Shown here: one piece after another, positions 51,230 through 58,465 of the stretch | Layout: each line of letters starts with the position of its first letter | How positions within the stretch are numbered: position 1 is the stretch's first letter | Origin: Solihabitans fulvus | GTDB lineage: Bacteria > Actinomycetota > Actinomycetes > Mycobacteriales > Pseudonocardiaceae | Direction: 5' to 3' | Assembly (NCBI RefSeq): GCF_008386585.1 | Contig: NZ_VUOB01000061.1 | Location: 62,001-126,000 of the forward strand | Length of the DNA: 64,000 nucleotides | The notes under the pieces: model-generated | The model's input: only the letters and a program-made list of their open reading frames with translations | Told to the model about the DNA's origin: nothing | Databases searched by the model: none | Translations under genes and position numbers: made by a program

Positions 51230-53205
51230 CGGCCCGGCACGGCTGGCTCGTCGGCGCGCGCCGCGCCGACCGGGCCGGCGCCGCCACCGGGATCGACGGG
51301 AACCACCTCGGGGTCGACTGCCACCGCAGGCTGCGCGGCCCGTACAGCGGCGCCGGCGCGCTCGTCCGCGCGCTGGTGCCGCTGGCGCGCGACAACTCGC
51401 CTCGGCTCGTCCGCGACCACCTCGTCGAGATCCTGTCCGTCGCGCCGGAACTGCGCGAAACCCTCGGCGCGCCACCGGAAACGCTGACGTCGCTGGCGAT
51501 TCCCGAGGAACGGATCAGGTTCTACTCGCCGCTGCGCACCCGCAGGCTGGCACACGGGCTGGTGGAGTTCGTCGCGGGCTGCGCCGAACTCCGGCCGCTG
51601 ACCCTGTTCTTCGACAACGCGCACGCCGCCGACCCCACCGACCAGGAGTTCCTGGCCATCCTGGTGCGCCGCGCGTCGCCGGGCACGCGCGTGCTGGTCG
51701 GCACGGCGACCACCGACCTGCCCGACTCGTTCGCCGCCGCGCTGCGCGAGCACACCGCAACAATCGCGGTCCGGCCGGCACCGGCCACACACGCCGACGA
51801 TGCGGACCTCGTGCGCCGCCACGTCGACTCCGACGGCACCACCGACGATCCGGCGGAGATCGCGGCCTATGCGTGCGCGGACGCTGCGCTTCGCGCGGCG
51901 TTGCACGACCGGCGGGCCGCCGAACTCGAATCCCTCGGCGACTGGCCCGCGCGGCTCGGCGCCGTGCCCTACCACCGAGAACGCGGCACCGACCCGGCCG
52001 GCGCCGGCGTCGCCGCGTGGACCGTCGCGTTCGACTGGTGTCTGTCGATGGGCTACTACCACGCGGTCCTCGACGGCGCCCTGCGCTGCCGCGACCTCCT
52101 TGACCCGGACACCCAGCCCCAGCAGTATCTTCGGGCGTCGACGCGGGCGGGCACCGCGCTGGCCGTGCTCGGCCGCCCCGACGAGGCCGAGCGCATCTAC
52201 CGCGACCTCCGCGCCCGCCACGACGATCCCATGACGCGCCTGCTCACCGGCTACGCGCTGGCCATGCTGCACACCCGTTTCCATCCTCGGCGGGACCACG
52301 TCCTGGCCAGGGCGCACATCGAGGACGCCATCGCGGCTGGCGCGCTGGCCGGCGACCCGGCGGCCAGGACGTTCCACACGGTGTTCTGCCGCAACGGTCT
52401 CGCCCTCATCGAGGCCAACCTCGGCAACCTGACCGAGGCGTTGGCGCTGGTCGACGACGGGCTGGCGAGCCTGGATCGGGAACTCGGACCGGACCGGCAC
52501 CGGTTGCACCGCTCGGTGCTGCTGCACAACCGAGCCCAGGTGCACGCCGCCCTCGGCGACCTCGACGCGGCGCTCGCCGACCTGACCGCCGTGCTCGAGG
52601 CCGATCCGCACTACCCGGAGTACCACGTCGACCGAGCGGCGATCCTGCGTCGCAGGGGCGAGCACGCGGCCGCGCTGGCCGACTACGACCGGGCCGTCGA
52701 GTTGACCCCGCCGATCGCCGAGCTGCACTACAACCGCGCGGACCTGCACGCCGAACTGGGCAACACGGCCGAGGCCGTCGCCGACCTCGCCTACGTGCTG
52801 GAGCTCGAGCCCGCCGACCTACTCGCTCGCGTCGCCCTGGCCACGCTCCTGTTGGAGTCCGGGGACGAGGCGGCCGCGCGTCGCCACGTTGACGAGGGCC
52901 TCGCCCGGCATCCCGGCGACCCGGACCTGTTGGCCACCAAGGGGTTGTTGATCGAGGATGCCGCCGACGCCCGCGCCGCGTTCGAGCAGGCGCTCGCCGC
53001 GGACCCTGGATCCGTGGTCGCGCTGGCGGGCCGGGCGGCCCTGCACCACGAGGCCGGCGACCACCTGGCCGCCGTCGCCGACCTGACCGTGGCGTTGGCA
53101 CACGCGCCCGATGACCCCGACCTGCTGCACAACCGGGGGATCGCCCTCCGGGCCGCCGGGCGCCGCGCGGCGGCCGTGGGCCAGCCGCGTTCCTGCCTGG
53201 TCTAG
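51226..53205 (+). CDS. TPR protein with degenerate STAND-like ATPase region
   Basis: About 659 residues. The N-terminal 190 residues recall a STAND/MalT ATPase: LTLFFDNAHAADPTDQEFLA is the Walker-B-like segment (compare VDDxHWADPxSLxFLA), followed by ILVRRASPGTRVLVGTATTD. No Walker A (GxxxxGKS/T) exists, so ATP hydrolysis is doubtful. From about residue 285 there are at least eight TPR units (AGTALAVLGRPDEAERIYRD, LHNRAQVHAALGDLDAALAD, LHYNRADLHAELGNTAEAVA and others). The GTG start is coupled to the 26-residue peptide, suggesting that peptide is its ligand, substrate or partner. Confidence 0.75.
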   Translation: MTARHGWLVGARRADRAGAATGIDGNHLGVDCHRRLRGPYSGAGALVRALVPLARDNSPRLVRDHLVEILSVAPELRETLGAPPETLTSLAIPEERIRFYSPLRTRRLAHGLVEFVAGCAELRPLTLFFDNAHAADPTDQEFLAILVRRASPGTRVLVGTATTDLPDSFAAALREHTATIAVRPAPATHADDADLVRRHVDSDGTTDDPAEIAAYACADAALRAALHDRRAAELESLGDWPARLGAVPYHRERGTDPAGAGVAAWTVAFDWCLSMGYYHAVLDGALRCRDLLDPDTQPQQYLRASTRAGTALAVLGRPDEAERIYRDLRARHDDPMTRLLTGYALAMLHTRFHPRRDHVLARAHIEDAIAAGALAGDPAARTFHTVFCRNGLALIEANLGNLTEALALVDDGLASLDRELGPDRHRLHRSVLLHNRAQVHAALGDLDAALADLTAVLEADPHYPEYHVDRAAILRRRGEHAAALADYDRAVELTPPIAELHYNRADLHAELGNTAEAVADLAYVLELEPADLLARVALATLLLESGDEAAARRHVDEGLARHPGDPDLLATKGLLIEDAADARAAFEQALAADPGSVVALAGRAALHHEAGDHLAAVADLTVALAHAPDDPDLLHNRGIALRAAGRRAAAVGQPRSCLV

Positions 53206-53260
53206 CGCGGGGCTAGGCCAGGCAGGGAGTGTCTGGCGCGGTGCTAGGCGCGCAGGGAGT
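53200..53260. repeat. 31-bp degenerate tandem duplication at the TPR gene end
   Basis: GTCTAGCGCGGGGCTAGG... (53200-53230, containing the TPR stop TAG) is followed by a diverged copy GTCTGGCGCGGTGCTAGG... (53231-53260), which runs into the 3' end of the convergent small membrane gene. Confidence 0.6.
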
Positions 53261-53591
53261 ACAGCAGCCGCGCGGCGAGACCGAGACCGAGCAGCACGAG
53301 GGCGGTCGCGACGCCGACCAGCGCGCCGATGCCGACCAGGGCCAGGGCGAACAGCGGCAGCAGCACGGCCTGCGACCAGCTCGGGGTGATCACGTCGGGC
53401 AGCGGCGCGCAGGGCAGGCCGGGCGCGCATTCCTCCTGGTAGGAGCGCGAGGTGGAGGCGGTGCGCAGCAGGCCGCCTGGCTGGCTCGGCCACTGGGTGG
53501 GGCGGTAGGGGAGCGGGTCGAAGGCGCTGTCCGCCGTGGTCGTGCGCGGGACGCGCCCGAGCACGGTGCCGGCAGGTGGGTAGGGGGCCAC
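53244..53591 (-). CDS. small membrane protein with Pro-rich N-terminus
   Basis: 115 residues. The first 75 are polar and Pro/Ser/Thr-rich (RTTTADSAFDPLPYRPTQWP), with two Cys in ECAPGLPCAPLP. One or two TM helices follow (SWSQAVLLPLFALALVGIGA and VGVATALVLLGLGLAARLLY). GTG start with AAGGG about 6 nt upstream. No family recognised; probably C-terminally anchored with a long external or cytoplasmic tail. It converges on the TPR gene. Confidence 0.55.
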   Translation of the reverse strand: MAPYPPAGTVLGRVPRTTTADSAFDPLPYRPTQWPSQPGGLLRTASTSRSYQEECAPGLPCAPLPDVITPSWSQAVLLPLFALALVGIGALVGVATALVLLGLGLAARLLYSLRA

Positions 53592-53924
53592 TGAAATCCC
53601 TTCACGACTGTGTGTGCCACGGGTCGGGTTCGGTGATGACGCCCAGCTCGGCCCGCCGAGAATGGTGAAGGCAACATCCTGGACCAGCCGCCGTCCCTCG
53701 CATGGCCGATTCCTTCCACAGGTCGGCGGACGGACTCACTTTTACGACGAACGGTCGATCAAGTTCGTCCCAACTGGTCTTTCCCACCCGAGGACGACCC
53801 GCCCATCCCGGTTGCCGGACCCACGCGGGCGGATTGGCAAGAAGTGTCATAAACCGAGGCGGTGGCCTGACTAGACCTGGAACTGGCGGATTTCCGACCT
53901 GGAATCCGCCGAAAGGAGATCCAG
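53592..53924 (+). promoter_or_regulatory. 333-bp divergent intergenic region with hairpin and dre-like half sites
   Basis: No convincing ORF is seen. GGCGGATT (53885-53892) pairs with AATCCGCC (53903-53910) directly before the AAGGAGAT Shine-Dalgarno of the propeller gene, so it may modulate translation. GACTAGACC (53869-53877) is the reverse complement of the GGTCTAGTC core in the DasR-like site upstream of the chitinase. A further TGGTCT half site lies near 53774. Promoter hexamers are not clear. Confidence 0.4.
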
Positions 53925-55109
53925 ATGTCTCGATCACCCACCTCGGCGCTCCGCCGCGTACTGGTCGTGCTGAGCGCCGGCACGCTGACTCTGGTCGGCT
54001 GCCTGCTCGCCGGCGCCACTCCCATCGGCTTCGCGGCGACGGCGTCCCAGCCCACTGCCGTGTTCGTCGCGACCAACGGGGCCCTCTACGGCTACACCCC
54101 GACCTCGCCCGCGGCCCCGATCGGGCCGGCCAAGCTCGCGCCGCCCGGCGCGCCCGTCGCGGCCGCGCGCACGACCAACGGCCAGGTGGCCGCGTACACC
54201 ATCGGCAACGACGGCTCCGTGGACAAGGCCTGCTCCGCGGGGTCCAACACATGGCAGGGACCGGCCCCGCTCACCTCGGGCGGCTTCGCGAAACCCGGCA
54301 CGACGCTCACCGCCGTCGCGCAGGGCGGCGCGGTGCTGCTGTCGATCGTCGACAGCAACGGCGGGCTGCGCGTGGCGTACGACTACGACGACGGTTTCTG
54401 CGGCACGGGTTGGCGCCCGCCGTGGATCTGCTGCTGGCCGCCACCGCCGCCCTGCTGCTGGTGGTGGGACTACGAGTTCGCCACCGTGGTGGTGAACCAG
54501 GAGATCGGCCAGTTCGCCGTCGACACCAAGGGCGAGGTCAACGCCGCGTGGGGCACCGTCGGCGGGCAGTGGCAGGGCTCCGGGCTGACCGCTCCGGGCA
54601 CCGCGAGACCGGGCGGCGGACTTGGCGTGGTCGCCGCGCCCAATGCGCCGGTCGCGCTGTTCTACCTCGGCATCGACGGCGCGCTCTGGCAGGTGCACCC
54701 AGCGCCGGGTGGCGGTGGCGACGAGCCCCGCCCGATCAGCCCGGCCGGAATCGCCCCGGCCGGCGCCGAGCTGTCCGTGGTCGCGGGGCCGAACGGCCGC
54801 ACGGACGTCTTTGTGTTCGGCAACGACGGGTCGATGCTCGACGTCGCGTCGCCGACGCCCGGCAGCTGGTCGTCGCCGCTTCCGGTGAGCCAGCCGAAGC
54901 TGGGCGGCCCCGGCGGTCCGCTGGCCATCGGCACCGCGCCCGGTCCCGGTCAGCTGTCCATGAGCGGCGCGTACGCGGCGGACGGGTTCTGCGGCACCAA
55001 CGGGCGTCCCGGCCATCTGCCGTTCCCGTGGCCGCCGCGCAGGGTCGACTGGTCGTCGGACGGCGCGTCGGGCCTCATGGACTCGGCCACGTACCTGGCA
55101 GCGGTCTGA
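53925..55109 (+). CDS. secreted propeller/lectin-like protein with Cys-Trp-Pro-rich cassette
   Basis: 394 residues. A signal peptide (1-38: VLVVLSAGTLTLVGCLLAGA) is followed by repeated beta-strand blades of about 45-50 residues with recurring VFVATNGALYGY, AAYTIGNDGSVD, VLLSIVDSNGGL, ALFYLGIDGALWQV and VFVFGNDGSMLDV, like PLL/tectonin-type beta-propeller lectins. Between blades (158-182) lies an unusual cassette GFCGTGWRPPWICCWPPP followed by PPCCWWWDYEF, and a weaker GFCGTNGRPG recurs near the end. It is likely an extracellular glycan-binding protein. AAGGAGAT precedes the ATG. Confidence 0.7.
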   Translation: MSRSPTSALRRVLVVLSAGTLTLVGCLLAGATPIGFAATASQPTAVFVATNGALYGYTPTSPAAPIGPAKLAPPGAPVAAARTTNGQVAAYTIGNDGSVDKACSAGSNTWQGPAPLTSGGFAKPGTTLTAVAQGGAVLLSIVDSNGGLRVAYDYDDGFCGTGWRPPWICCWPPPPPCCWWWDYEFATVVVNQEIGQFAVDTKGEVNAAWGTVGGQWQGSGLTAPGTARPGGGLGVVAAPNAPVALFYLGIDGALWQVHPAPGGGGDEPRPISPAGIAPAGAELSVVAGPNGRTDVFVFGNDGSMLDVASPTPGSWSSPLPVSQPKLGGPGGPLAIGTAPGPGQLSMSGAYAADGFCGTNGRPGHLPFPWPPRRVDWSSDGASGLMDSATYLAAV

Positions 55110-55179
55110 GGACCGGGGATTCGGCCGAACTCAGCCACGAGTTCGGCCGAACCCACCGGCCGGGACTGCGGCGCGAGCC

Positions 55180-56349
55180 TCAGTCCGTTGGTTTCCTCGA
55201 GAACAGCTGCCGCGCGATGATCTCCCGCTGGATCTCCGAGGCGCCCTCGTAGATCCGTGGGGCGCGCACTTCCCGATACAGGTGTTCGAGCAGATGCCCC
55301 TGCTCCAGTGCCCGCGCGCCGTGCACCTGGATGGCCACGTCCACGGCGAACTGCGCGGTCTCGGTCGCGAACAGCTTGGCCATGGCGGCGAGATGGCCGA
55401 TCCCGGTCAGCCCAGCGTCGTGCGCGGCAGCCGCGTTGTGCACCAGCAGCCGCGCCGCCTGCAACCGGGTCGCGACCTCCGCCAACTGGTGCGACACCGC
55501 CTGGAACTCCCGCAACGGCCGCCCGAACGCCTGGCGGTCGCTCGCGTAGTCCACCGCCGCGTCGAGCGCCGCCTGGCCCATGCCGACCGCGAACGCCCCG
55601 ACGCTGGGGCGGAACAACTCCAGCGTGCCCATCGCGACCGACCAGCCGCGCCCGACCTCGCCGAGCACGTGCGAGTCCGGCACGAACACGTCGGTGAACC
55701 GCAGCCCCCCGATGGGATGCGGGGAGACCAGCCGCAGCGGCTCGCCGTCCAGCCCCTCGCTGGCGCCGGGAACGGCGAAGGCCGTCAGCCCGCGCGAGCC
55801 GCGTTCCTCGCTGGTGCGGGCGAACACCGAGTACACGTCGGCCGCCGGCGCGTTGGAAATGAACGACTTCTCGCCCGTGAGCCGGTACCCGCCTGCCACC
55901 TTCCGCGCGGCCAGCGCCAGCGCCCCGGCGTCCGAACCGGCGCCCGGCTCGGTCAGCGCGAACCCGGCGGCCGCCGCGCCGCTCGCGATGCGCGGGATCC
56001 ACTCCGCGATCACCTCCGGCCGCCCGGCCTGGAGGATCGGATACCCGCCGAGGCCCTGCAACGCCAGCGCGGTCTCCGCCTCGGTGCAGTGCCTGGCCAG
56101 TCCCTCCCGCAGCAGGCACAGGTCGACGGCCGGCACCGTCGGCCGGTGTGTCCCGGCCGAGTCGGTGGTGAAGACCCGGCCGAGCAGGCCGTGCTCGGCG
56201 AGCGCCGCGAGCAGCGGCCGGTTGATCTCGCCCGGCGTGCCGGCCGAGGCGATCGGCGCGAACACCCCGGCCGCGAGCTTCTCGCTGCGCGCCAACAGTT
56301 CTCGCTGCGCGTCGGTCAGGTGCGTGTCGGTCAGGCGCGTGTCGGCCAT
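55180..56349 (-). CDS. acyl-CoA dehydrogenase
   Basis: 389 residues. AGFALTEPGAGSDAGALALA, GGYRLTGEKSFISNAPAADV (FAD/substrate site), RQAFGRPLREFQAVSHQLAE and the C-terminal QVHGARALEQGHLLEHLYRE followed by VRAPRIYEGASEIQREIIAR are classical. The catalytic-base position in YEGASEIQ is Gly-Ala as in most short-chain members, so the base cannot be located by eye. It is the last gene of the aromatic-CoA operon and probably oxidises a ring-derived (cyclic or dicarboxylic) acyl-CoA. The ATG overlaps the RidA stop. Confidence 0.92.
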   Translation of the reverse strand: MADTRLTDTHLTDAQRELLARSEKLAAGVFAPIASAGTPGEINRPLLAALAEHGLLGRVFTTDSAGTHRPTVPAVDLCLLREGLARHCTEAETALALQGLGGYPILQAGRPEVIAEWIPRIASGAAAAGFALTEPGAGSDAGALALAARKVAGGYRLTGEKSFISNAPAADVYSVFARTSEERGSRGLTAFAVPGASEGLDGEPLRLVSPHPIGGLRFTDVFVPDSHVLGEVGRGWSVAMGTLELFRPSVGAFAVGMGQAALDAAVDYASDRQAFGRPLREFQAVSHQLAEVATRLQAARLLVHNAAAAHDAGLTGIGHLAAMAKLFATETAQFAVDVAIQVHGARALEQGHLLEHLYREVRAPRIYEGASEIQREIIARQLFSRKPTD

Positions 56350-56762
56350 CAGGACTCCTCGGGCACGGTGGCCACCCCGACCAGCTCGATCCTGGCCGCC
56401 TGGTCGAACAGCTCGGCGACGCCGAGCAGCGCCATCGCCGGGTAGTGGCGGCCGAAGTGCCTGCGGTAGACCGCGCCGAGTTTGGGCAGCGCGGCCCGGT
56501 ACTCGGCGACGTCGGTGACGTAGATGACCAGTGACACCAGGTGTTCCGGCCGTCCGCCCGCCGCGGCGAGCGCGGCGACGACGTTCCCGGCGGCCACGTC
56601 CAGCTGCGCGGCGATGGTGTCGCCGACGATCGAGCCGTCCGGTCCCTGCGCGGTCTGCCCGCCGAGGTGCACGGTGGCCCCCGGCGCGGCGACCACGGCG
56701 TGCGCGAAGCCGACCGGCGCGGCGAGTTCGGGTGCGGTGATGATCCGATGCGGGGTGCTCAC
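56349..56762 (-). CDS. RidA/YjgF family protein
   Basis: 137 residues, the usual size. FAHAVVAAPGATVHLGGQTA, VVAALAAAGGRPEHLVSLVI, YVTDVAEYRAALPKLGAVYR and PAMALLGVAELFDQAARIEL follow the RidA trimer pattern; the Arg usually at the active site (near 105) is not obvious and Leu-Gly occupies that area. RidA proteins hydrolyse reactive enamines/imines, which fits removal of the amino group from ring-reduced 2-aminobenzoyl-CoA. GTG start; its 5' end and leader are tandemly duplicated upstream. Confidence 0.88.
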   Translation of the reverse strand: MSTPHRIITAPELAAPVGFAHAVVAAPGATVHLGGQTAQGPDGSIVGDTIAAQLDVAAGNVVAALAAAGGRPEHLVSLVIYVTDVAEYRAALPKLGAVYRRHFGRHYPAMALLGVAELFDQAARIELVGVATVPEES

Positions 56763-56892
56763 CGTCGTGTTCCCTTCGGCTTTGTGGCATGCAGTGTGCT
56801 GGTCGGCGCGGCGAGTTCGGGTGCGGTGATGATCCGATGCGGGGTGCTCACCGTCGTGTTCCCTTCGGCCTTGTGGCGTGCGATGTGCTAGT
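56715..56892. repeat. 89-bp tandem duplication over the ridA start
   Basis: 56715-56803 and 56804-56892 match at all but about five positions. Each copy includes the ridA GTG start, its Shine-Dalgarno region (AAGGGAACACGACG) and the first 16 codons. Because 89 is not a multiple of 3, the upstream copy is in a different frame from ridA. Confidence 0.92.
56759..56851 (-). CDS. upstream ORF created by the duplicated ridA start
   Basis: The duplicated GTG (56851) opens a 30-codon ORF. It repeats the first 16 RidA residues (STPHRIITAPELAAP) and then reads into the leader of the real gene (TSTLHATKPKGTRR). It ends with a TGA overlapping the true ridA start (GTGA). It has the same Shine-Dalgarno as ridA. 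Its translation would bring ribosomes exactly to the real start, so it may couple ridA to the upstream cistron or change its level. The peptide itself is probably without function. Confidence 0.4.
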   Translation of the reverse strand: MSTPHRIITAPELAAPTSTLHATKPKGTRR

Positions 56893-56909
56893 TCGTTGCG
56901 GGAACATGC

Positions 56910-57737
56910 TCATCGGCCCCGCCAGTGCGGCTCGCGGCCCGCGGTCCAGGCGGCGTAGAACTCGGCGTGGTCCGCGCTGGTCATCAGCAGCGCCTGGGTC
57001 ATCGCCTCCAGCTCGATCGCGCCGGCGAGGTCGAGGTCGAGTTCGCGGGTGAGCAGCACCTTCGTTGCGGAGTACGCCATGGCGGGCCCGTCCGCGAGCC
57101 TGCGGGCCAGCGCGGCGGCGTGTTCGGCCAGCATCTCGTCGTCGACGACGTCGGTGGCCAGGCCGATCGCGTGCGCCCGGTCCGCGCCGAGCTTGTCGCC
57201 GAGCATGAGCAGCTCGGTGGCGCGCCCCAGCCCGACGATCCTCGGCAGCAGATACGCCGAGCCCATGTCCGCCCCGGCCAGTCCGACCCTGGTGAACAGG
57301 AACGCGAACGCCGCCGACCGCGCCAGCAGCCGGAAGTCACTGGCCAGCGCGATGACCGAGCCCGCGCCCGCGGCGATGCCGTTGACGGCGGCGATCACCG
57401 GCAGCGGGCACTCCCGCAGCGCCCTGACCACCGCGCCCGTCATCCTGGTGAAACGGAGCAGGTCCGCGGTCTCCATCCGTTGCAGCGCACCGATGATCTC
57501 CTCGACGTCGCCGCCGGAACAGAAGCCCCGGCCGCGCCCGGTGATCACCAGCACGCGCGCGTCGCCCCGGTGCGGCAGCTCGGCGAGCAGGTCGCGCAGG
57601 TCGGCGTAGGCGTCGAAGGTCAACGCGTTGAGCTTGTCCGGCCGGGACAGCGTCACCGTGGCGACCCCGTCGGACACGTCGAAGTCGAAGTGCCGCCAGC
57701 TTTCGGTGAAGCCGGCCGACGCGCGGAACCTGGTCAC
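56910..57737 (-). CDS. enoyl-CoA hydratase/isomerase
   Basis: 275 residues. The crotonase core is present: VATVTLSRPDKLNALTFDAY, VITGRGRGFCSGGDVEEI (oxyanion hole), VIAAVNGIAAGAGSVIALAS, FTRVGLAGADMGSAYLLPRI and GLATDVVDDEMLAEHA. A Glu/Asp at the second catalytic position is seen as Asp in AGADMGS. In this operon it should hydrate an unsaturated cyclic CoA ester or open the ring during CoA-dependent aromatic breakdown. GTG start overlaps the SDR stop (GTGA). A gap of about 150 nt, filled by the duplication, separates it from ridA. Confidence 0.9.
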   Translation of the reverse strand: MTRFRASAGFTESWRHFDFDVSDGVATVTLSRPDKLNALTFDAYADLRDLLAELPHRGDARVLVITGRGRGFCSGGDVEEIIGALQRMETADLLRFTRMTGAVVRALRECPLPVIAAVNGIAAGAGSVIALASDFRLLARSAAFAFLFTRVGLAGADMGSAYLLPRIVGLGRATELLMLGDKLGADRAHAIGLATDVVDDEMLAEHAAALARRLADGPAMAYSATKVLLTRELDLDLAGAIELEAMTQALLMTSADHAEFYAAWTAGREPHWRGR

Positions 57738-58465
57738 GTCTGGATCCCTCCTCCGTCGAGGACGAGCGTCTGCCCGTTGATGACGCCGGCCTCCGGCGCG
57801 GCGAGGAAGGCCACCGCGAAGGCGACCTCCTCGGGTTCGAGCAGTCGGCCGAGCGGCGAGGTGGCGGCGAGCGCCGCCTCCGCCTCGGCCTCGCCCCGAC
57901 CGGTGCGGTCCGCGATGCGCCGCACCGACTCGGTCGTCATGTCCGTGCGGACGAACGCGGGGCACACCGCGTTGGCGGTCACCCCGGTGCCGGCGACCTC
58001 CGCCGCGACCGCCCGCATCAGCCCGACGGCGGCGTGCTTGGACGCGGTGTAGCCGGCGGTGTAGCGGTAGCCGACCCGGCCGGCCGTCGACGCGACGGTG
58101 ACGATCCGGCCGCCGCCGCGGTCGAGCATGCCGGGCAGCACCGCCCTGGTGCACAGGAACGCGCCGGTCGCGTTGACGTCGAGCTGTGCGTGCCAGTCGG
58201 CGAGCGTGCTGCGGCGCAGCGGCGAACTCCGTGCCACTCCCGCGTTGTTGACCAGCACGTCCACCGGCCCGATCCGCTCGAACAGCGCCGCGACACAAGC
58301 CTCGTCGGTGACGTCGCAGACCTCGGCGCGCCCCGCCGAGTCGGCCAGCGACTCCGCGCCGCGCCCGACGGCCACCACGCGGTCTCCGCCGGCCGCGAAG
58401 TGCGCCACGATCGCCCGCCCGATACCTCGGCCGCCGCCGGTCACCACCACGACTCGCCCGGTCAC
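57734..58465 (-). CDS. SDR family oxidoreductase (3-hydroxyacyl-CoA dehydrogenase-like)
   Basis: 243 residues. VVVVTGGGRGIGRAIVAHFA (cofactor motif TGxxxGxG), DVLVNNAGVA, the Ser-Tyr-Lys triad in VASTAGRVGYRYTAGYTASK, and the C-terminal GVINGQTLVLDGGGIQT are complete. It resembles FabG and 3-hydroxyacyl-CoA dehydrogenases of the SDR type and should oxidise the hydroxyacyl-CoA formed by the neighbouring hydratase. The GTG overlaps the ligase stop. Confidence 0.92.
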   Translation of the reverse strand: MTGRVVVVTGGGRGIGRAIVAHFAAGGDRVVAVGRGAESLADSAGRAEVCDVTDEACVAALFERIGPVDVLVNNAGVARSSPLRRSTLADWHAQLDVNATGAFLCTRAVLPGMLDRGGGRIVTVASTAGRVGYRYTAGYTASKHAAVGLMRAVAAEVAGTGVTANAVCPAFVRTDMTTESVRRIADRTGRGEAEAEAALAATSPLGRLLEPEEVAFAVAFLAAPEAGVINGQTLVLDGGGIQT

